Notes under the pieces: model-generated | What the model was told of the DNA's origin: nothing | The model's database searches: none | Seen by the model: only the letters and a program-made list of their open reading frames with translations | Shown here: positions 59,679 to 64,000 of the stretch, in pieces | Position numbering within the stretch: position 1 is the first letter of the stretch | Layout of the letters: the number at the start of each line of letters is the position of its first letter | Translations under genes and position numbers: made by a program | Assembly (NCBI RefSeq): GCF_001294455.1 | Contig: NZ_LIKT01000013.1 | Coordinates: 1 to 64,000 of the forward strand | Direction of reading: 5' to 3' | Origin: Phaeobacter sp. 11ANDIMAR09 | Lineage (GTDB): Bacteria; Pseudomonadota; Alphaproteobacteria; Rhodobacterales; Rhodobacteraceae | DNA length: 64,000 nt

Positions 59679-60542
59679 TTAGCTGCGGGCCTCAAGGGCT
59701 CTGCCGATCAACTGATTGAAATCGGCCTCGCTCTGGACGCTGGAAACCTGATCTGCGGTCACGGTGACGCCCCATTTTTTAGCCATTTCCGCATAGCGGG
59801 GCTGGCGATGGGCCAGGGCTTGGGAATAGGTCCAGCGGATAAAGTCATCAGGATCAACATCCTGCTCTGATACGCCCATTTGGTTGAGATAGTCTTCCCA
59901 GGCCTGCGCCAGAAACTCGGGCTGGTATGACATCGGCTTGGGGGCGCGATCAAACCGTCGGATCAATTCTTCGGTATGGGCGGCGTCGCCCTTGATCCAG
60001 ACCATCAGGCACTGGGCCGAGAGTTCGCGCAGCACGGTATCATTGGGGTCTGCGGCATCCACCCATTCACAGATCGATCCGCCAGTGTCGCAGATGAAAT
60101 TGGGATAGCCATAGAGCCGCTTGGAGCGATCAGCAAAATAGGCGGTATCCATCAGCGCGTGAATTTCGGCGGTGCGAAACTGATCCTGACGTCGGCGGTA
60201 CTCGTCGATCGCCAGCCCGCCCTTGCGGCTATCCCCAGGCTTGCCCAGGTAGGAGGAAACCGGTGTGAGGTTTTCAAAGGTGATATTGGAGCCGATATAG
60301 ATCGAATCTGAGAGCAGGAGGTCCCGTAGAAAGGGGTTCTTCATCGCCTCTGCCTTGGCGTTATCGGCAATATATTCGCCCATGTAGCGGGTGCCGATGC
60401 GATAATCGATTGAGTAATGAAACCAACTGCCCGCGCCGCGCAGAATATTGCTGACATAGGTTTTGCCAAGGCCAGACATGCCAAAGAACAAGACCCGTTT
60501 TTGTGGCGCGTCGAGCCACTCCTGTGCGGAAGAATAGAGCAT
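59679..60542 (-). CDS. P-loop ATPase of unknown function
   Basis: 287 residues from ATG 60542 (a GTG at 60569 gives 296). Walker [10 protein letters not shown] near the N-terminus; [12 protein letters not shown] just before it. [12 protein letters not shown] and [11 protein letters not shown] follow; the rest is rich in aromatic and charged residues. Not recognised as a named family; looks like a conserved Rhodobacteraceae protein of the adenylate/shikimate kinase-like P-loop group. 59 bp before metA on the same strand. Confidence 0.75.
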   Translation of the reverse strand: MLYSSAQEWLDAPQKRVLFFGMSGLGKTYVSNILRGAGSWFHYSIDYRIGTRYMGEYIADNAKAEAMKNPFLRDLLLSDSIYIGSNITFENLTPVSSYLGKPGDSRKGGLAIDEYRRRQDQFRTAEIHALMDTAYFADRSKRLYGYPNFICDTGGSICEWVDAADPNDTVLRELSAQCLMVWIKGDAAHTEELIRRFDRAPKPMSYQPEFLAQAWEDYLNQMGVSEQDVDPDDFIRWTYSQALAHRQPRYAEMAKKWGVTVTADQVSSVQSEADFNQLIGRALEARS

Positions 60543-60649
60543 AGGCGTTCCAGATTGTTTTGGTTTCACGCCTTGCTAGTGCTCTGGACTGGTCTGGTCA
60601 ATTCCCACGCGGAAATTGCTGCCCTGGCTGTCGGGAATTTCTGGCCTAG

Positions 60650-60691
60650 CCCCCCAATAAAATAAGCCCCCGCCACATGGGCGAGGGCTTG
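60650..60691 (-). terminator. Terminator after the FadL-type porin gene
   Basis: On the minus strand, AAGCCCTCGCCC / GGCGGGGGCTT (one mismatch) followed by TTATTTTATT. Confidence 0.7.
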
Positions 60692-60726
60692 TTGGAGGTT
60701 CTGATCGGGCAGTAAACGAAATTGGC

Positions 60727-61866
60727 CTAGAAGTAGTAGCCAACCTTGATGCCAAAGCTCACAGCGTCGCTGCCGGTGAAGCTGGCGCGCGCCACATCTG
60801 GCGTGCCGGTTTCTGCGAAGGCATCGCCAAGTTTGGTGTAGCGTATTCCGCCGGAAACCTTGAACTTGTCTTGAGTGTATTGCAGGCCAATGGCGATGCT
60901 CTCAAAACCATTGGTCGGGGCGAGCGGAGAGACAAGATTGTCATCACTGGCCTCTTCATATTCCAATAGAATGGAACCGGACCAGTTTTTATTGAAACGA
61001 CGGGCCACCCCAAGGCTGAAGGTTGTGGAATCTTCCAGGTCAATTAGATCGACCCCCGCAAGGGTGGGTCTCAGCTTGGTTTCGCTATGATCCGCCCAGC
61101 GAATGCCGCCCATCAACAGGGTATTGGGGGCGATACCAGTCTGGAAGTCCAGGTTCACCGATTGGGGCGTTTTGGTTGTGGTTGTCGTTGTGATCGCCGG
61201 GTTGAGATTCTCGGTTGTTCTGAATTCATGTTCGATTTCAGAGTTATACGTTAGCGCGACCCGGAGGGCGATATCTGGAATCTCATAGGCAGCACCCGCA
61301 ACCCAGCCCAGAGCGCGGTCTCTTTCAATCCGGACAGAATAGCCAGACAGCCCAGCCGGAGGAGCGCCACCATAGGCGGCCCCATTCAGGGTAATATTGC
61401 CTTCGACTTGCTGCCAGCGCAGGCCACCATGGATACTGAAGCGGTCGTTGAATTTGTAGCGCAGCAAGCCAGTGATCGCATCTGATTCAGCAAAGGCCTG
61501 GGTACCGCCCAGCAGGGCAGACCCTGGGGTCAAAGGATTGGCATTTGCTGCCGGATAGCTGATGTCAGAGCCCCAGGGTTGATCATAGATCATGGCAAAG
61601 GACAGCCGGTCGTTGATATCGAGCTTGAACCCTGCACCAGCCTGATTGAACGCCTGCGCCACATTCCCGCTGGGGGTGCGCGCGGGATTGAACGCTGCAA
61701 CGTCGCGGCCATTGAGGTTGGGGTCTGCGCGACCAATTGAAAATTCGGCGTAATTTCCTTTTTCGAATAGTATGTCTATGGATTGGCCTGTTCGATCCAA
61801 CCCTCCCGCCTGGGCAGCACTAGAGAGTGCTGCCAATGCCAAAGGCACAGCAACGTAGTTTTTCAT
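60727..61866 (-). CDS. FadL/OmpP1-type outer membrane transport protein
   Basis: 379 residues. Signal peptide (about 1-20, ending AQAGG) and a beta barrel of about 14 strands typical of FadL/TodX uptake channels for hydrophobic compounds. C-terminal strand ends in GIKVGYYF with aromatic terminus. The usual N-terminal NPA-type hatch motif is hard to see, and the chain is shorter than E. coli FadL (446), so substrate is open. Confidence 0.86.
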   Translation of the reverse strand: MKNYVAVPLALAALSSAAQAGGLDRTGQSIDILFEKGNYAEFSIGRADPNLNGRDVAAFNPARTPSGNVAQAFNQAGAGFKLDINDRLSFAMIYDQPWGSDISYPAANANPLTPGSALLGGTQAFAESDAITGLLRYKFNDRFSIHGGLRWQQVEGNITLNGAAYGGAPPAGLSGYSVRIERDRALGWVAGAAYEIPDIALRVALTYNSEIEHEFRTTENLNPAITTTTTTKTPQSVNLDFQTGIAPNTLLMGGIRWADHSETKLRPTLAGVDLIDLEDSTTFSLGVARRFNKNWSGSILLEYEEASDDNLVSPLAPTNGFESIAIGLQYTQDKFKVSGGIRYTKLGDAFAETGTPDVARASFTGSDAVSFGIKVGYYF

Positions 61867-61970
61867 GTATTCCTCCCAAAGACAGGCCTTTTGGCCTCTT
61901 TTCCAGAGGTTAGGGGGAAGATGTATTTCGGATCAATGTTAACCAGACGGCAACTTTGTGCGCATTGGGC

Positions 61971-62855
61971 TCACGTTTTGGCGAATTTCCGTGATTTCTC
62001 AGCTCTCAAGTTCAGCAGATTCGCCGCGCAAATCACTGCGGCGCCAATAAAAATCCACAGATCTAAGTCTTCACCATATATAAGCATTCCCAAAACTGCG
62101 ATCAGAGGGAGGCGCACAAAGTCGATCGGCACTACGGAGGTCGCAGGGGCAAGGGACAGTGCTGTGGTGAGGCAGAAATGAGCGCTAAGGCCCGCCAGGC
62201 CAATCACGACCACCCAGGGTAAAACCCGAGCATCTGGCAGCGCAATGTCGCCGTCCCAGCCTGCCATGATCAATCCCATGACCAGTTGCATTGAGGTCAA
62301 CCAGAAAAGGATCGAAGCGATGCCTTCATAACGGGTCAGTCGTTTGGTGATAATGACTGTCAATGCAAAGAAAATCGCGCAGCTGGCCGCTGTGATGATC
62401 CCGGCATTGAAGGTGTCCGGAGAGGGGCGGGCAACCATCAGGATGCCTACAAACCCAAAAACCACCGACAAGGCCCGGATCAGCGTCAGCCGCTCGCCCA
62501 GCAACAGCGGAGACAATACAACCACCCAAATCGGTGAGGTGAATTCCAGCGCAAAGACCTGCGCCAGTGGGATCAGCGTCACCGCAAAGAACCAAAGATT
62601 TTGGCCGGTGAAATGGGCCAGATTGCGCAGAAGGTGGGTGCCAAGCCGTTCAGTTTTCACCTGGCCCCAGTGTTTTGTAAAGGTGATCAACAGGGCCACG
62701 ATGATCAGCCCGACAAGGCTGCGATAGCTCATGATTTCAAAGGTATCGAGGCTGTGCCCCGCTTCACGGCCGGCAATCGCCATGGAGGAAAACGACAGGA
62801 TGGCTCCAGTCATCCAAAGCGCTGCCTTACCTACCTCGCCCCTTTGATGCGACAT
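61971..62855 (-). CDS. EamA/DMT-family transporter
   Basis: 294 residues, ten predicted membrane helices in two EamA repeats (about 12-140 and 150-285). Motif segments FALEFTSPIWVVVLSPLLLGE and PATSVVPIDFVRLPLIAVLG end each repeat. Drug/metabolite efflux family; substrate unknown. Start MSHQRGE at 62855; 30 more in-frame bases upstream are unlikely. Confidence 0.9.
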   Translation of the reverse strand: MSHQRGEVGKAALWMTGAILSFSSMAIAGREAGHSLDTFEIMSYRSLVGLIIVALLITFTKHWGQVKTERLGTHLLRNLAHFTGQNLWFFAVTLIPLAQVFALEFTSPIWVVVLSPLLLGERLTLIRALSVVFGFVGILMVARPSPDTFNAGIITAASCAIFFALTVIITKRLTRYEGIASILFWLTSMQLVMGLIMAGWDGDIALPDARVLPWVVVIGLAGLSAHFCLTTALSLAPATSVVPIDFVRLPLIAVLGMLIYGEDLDLWIFIGAAVICAANLLNLRAEKSRKFAKT

Positions 62856-62928
62856 CCCGTACCTTCCCTCATGTCCAGGCGGCAAGAAGGTGGTAAATCA
62901 ACGAGAAGGTCAAGCCAAAGGGACGATA

Positions 62929-63450
62929 TCAAGAGGCTAATTGGCTCTCCGACAGCGCCAGGCTTTGGCTGGCCTCTAGATAGTCCGATACGATTTGTTC
63001 AGGACCAAAACCGCGATTGGTCAGCAATCCTGCGTTGCTGTCGACCAATTGCTCATCGGTTGTGACGTTTGCATTGTATTTGGGTGGTAAGAGGGGCTCC
63101 CGGACATGGCCTAGATCAGCCGGAAGCCTGACCGCGCCACCGGGCTTTCCTGCGTCCTCGAGTTGAACCTTGATAAAGCGGACCCGATCGCCATAGCTGC
63201 GCTCAAAATAGTGCTGCAAGCCATCCCTCTCTAAGTGTACCAAATTGCAACGCCATTCACTCCCAGTGGTTCATGGATGGCTGTGCCCCCAGGTTGGCCT
63301 CTATTAATTTGGCCAACCAGCCTGTGCCAGACCGACCTACAGTGAGAGTGAAAATCCTCTGTGTCACATCGGCCTTCACTGGTTCCTTCAGCCATTCCAA
63401 AATTGGTTTCCGATTTCGCGGCGGAGGGCTGCACCAAAGCCAACTTGGAA
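62929..63450 (-). pseudogene. Sulfotransferase-like remnant
   Basis: A first frame gives the nucleotide-binding start RIFTLTVGRSGTGWLAKLIE (to about 63262), the next continues HEPLGVNGVAIW, and a third (62929-63243) continues with LERDGLQHYFERSYGDRVRF. These resemble P-loop sulfotransferases of marine bacteria. At least two frame changes separate the parts, so it is decayed. It lies between the EamA gene and the guaA terminator. Confidence 0.55.
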
Positions 63451-63536
63451 GAATGAACAGTTTCTTGGTTTTCAAAAAGAACCGAGTCAAATTCAGCCTG
63501 TCAGGGGTGCGCAACTGGTGCAATGACTGGCACGCG

Positions 63537-63568
63537 AAAAAAACATCCCGGTCGGGATACCGACCGGG
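63537..63568 (-). terminator. Rho-independent terminator after guaA
   Basis: On the minus strand, CCCGGTCGG-TATC-CCGACCGGG, then seven T after a short ATG spacer. Confidence 0.8.
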
Positions 63569-63606
63569 CTGCAAATCTCAGCTTTCAGCAACGACAGTTT
63601 GCTGCA

Positions 63607-64000
63607 TTATTCCCATTCGATGGTGCCTGGGGGCTTCGAGGTGATGTCATAGGTACAGCGGTTGATGCCTTTGACTTCGTTAATGATCCGGGTCGCGGTT
63701 TCGCCTAGGAATTCATGGCTGAAGGGGTAGTAATCCGCTGTCATCCCATCCACCGATGTCACCGCGCGCAGGGCACAGGCAAAATCATAGGTGCGGCCAT
63801 CGCCCATTACGCCAACGGTGCGCACGGGAAGAATGGCAACAAAGGCCTGCCAGATCTCATCATAGAGACCATGCTTGCGAATCTGGTCGATATAGACGGC
63901 ATCGGCCTCGCGCAGGATCTCCAGCTTTTCGCGGGTGATCTCACCAGGGCAACGGATCGCAAGGCCAGGGCCAGGGAAGGGGTGACGCCCAATGAAACTC
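63607..64000 (-). CDS. guaA: GMP synthase (glutamine-hydrolysing), C-terminal part
   Basis: The last about 130 residues of GuaA, running off the right edge. Dimerisation/ATP-binding C-terminal domain with [39 protein letters not shown] and the family-ending motif [16 protein letters not shown]. The rest lies outside the window. Confidence 0.95.
   Translation of the reverse strand, partial: SFIGRHPFPGPGLAIRCPGEITREKLEILREADAVYIDQIRKHGLYDEIWQAFVAILPVRTVGVMGDGRTYDFACALRAVTSVDGMTADYYPFSHEFLGETATRIINEVKGINRCTYDITSKPPGTIEWE

Overview
The window is chromosomal DNA from an alphaproteobacterium of the Rhodobacteraceae, most likely the roseobacter group. This rests on the ctrA-sciP pair, the pyrH-frr-uppS-cdsA-dxr-rseP-bamA-skp-fabZ-lpxA-lpxI-lpxB order, an alphaproteobacterial type of LexA box (GTTC-N7-GTTC), an FnrL-like box, many import ABC operons and high GC. 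Most of it is ordinary housekeeping sequence. Decayed or mobile DNA sits at the left edge (IS element, truncated integrase), at 56.2-57.0 kb (methyltransferase and acetyltransferase remnants) and at 62.9-63.5 kb (sulfotransferase remnant). I saw no rRNA, tRNA or CRISPR array.

Layout. 0-1.3 kb: right part of an IS5-family element that cuts off an integrase-like gene beside ssb. 1.3-4.7 kb: ssb, a lytic transglycosylase, a membrane protein behind a full CtrA site, and a di-haem peroxidase behind an FNR-type box. 4.7-12.4 kb: a peptide-type ABC import operon and an AraC regulator. 12.6-26.3 kb: miaA facing the large envelope cluster (pyrH, frr, isoprenoid and phospholipid genes, rseP, bamA, skp, lipid A genes). 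26.3-33.6 kb: mnmA, sciP, ctrA, ligA, recG, then two tandem SOS boxes before a 40-residue membrane protein. 33.9-41.3 kb: a soluble chemoreceptor, SufU-like scaffold, hisI, gluQ, trmFO, enoyl-CoA hydratase, thioesterase and psd. 41.6-51.5 kb: a polar amino acid ABC transporter, a LysR regulator and a divergent five-gene catabolic operon (aminotransferase, beta-keto acid cleavage enzyme, acetylpolyamine-type deacetylase, M20 amidohydrolase, alanine-racemase-type enzyme). 51.5-57 kb: speD, a DUF1127 gene, a MocR-type regulator, a GH19 lysozyme-like gene, rplM-rpsI and pseudogenes. 57-64 kb: TetR, ppk2, metA, an unknown P-loop ATPase, a FadL-type porin, an EamA transporter, pseudogene debris and the 3' end of guaA.

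The most interesting observations are: (i) the SOS-box-controlled 40-residue membrane protein after recG, which resembles in size and control the known SOS-induced small division inhibitors or toxins; (ii) two 39-bp palindromic mini-elements inside one transposase gene, whose central hairpins differ in sequence but keep their pairing; (iii) the transporter plus deacetylase/aminotransferase/BKACE operon, which reads as a pathway for an acetylated amino acid or beta-amino acid not identified here; (iv) a textbook CtrA site in front of an uncharacterised membrane protein; and (v) three 15-bp direct repeats at 51-52 bp spacing beside the broken integrase.
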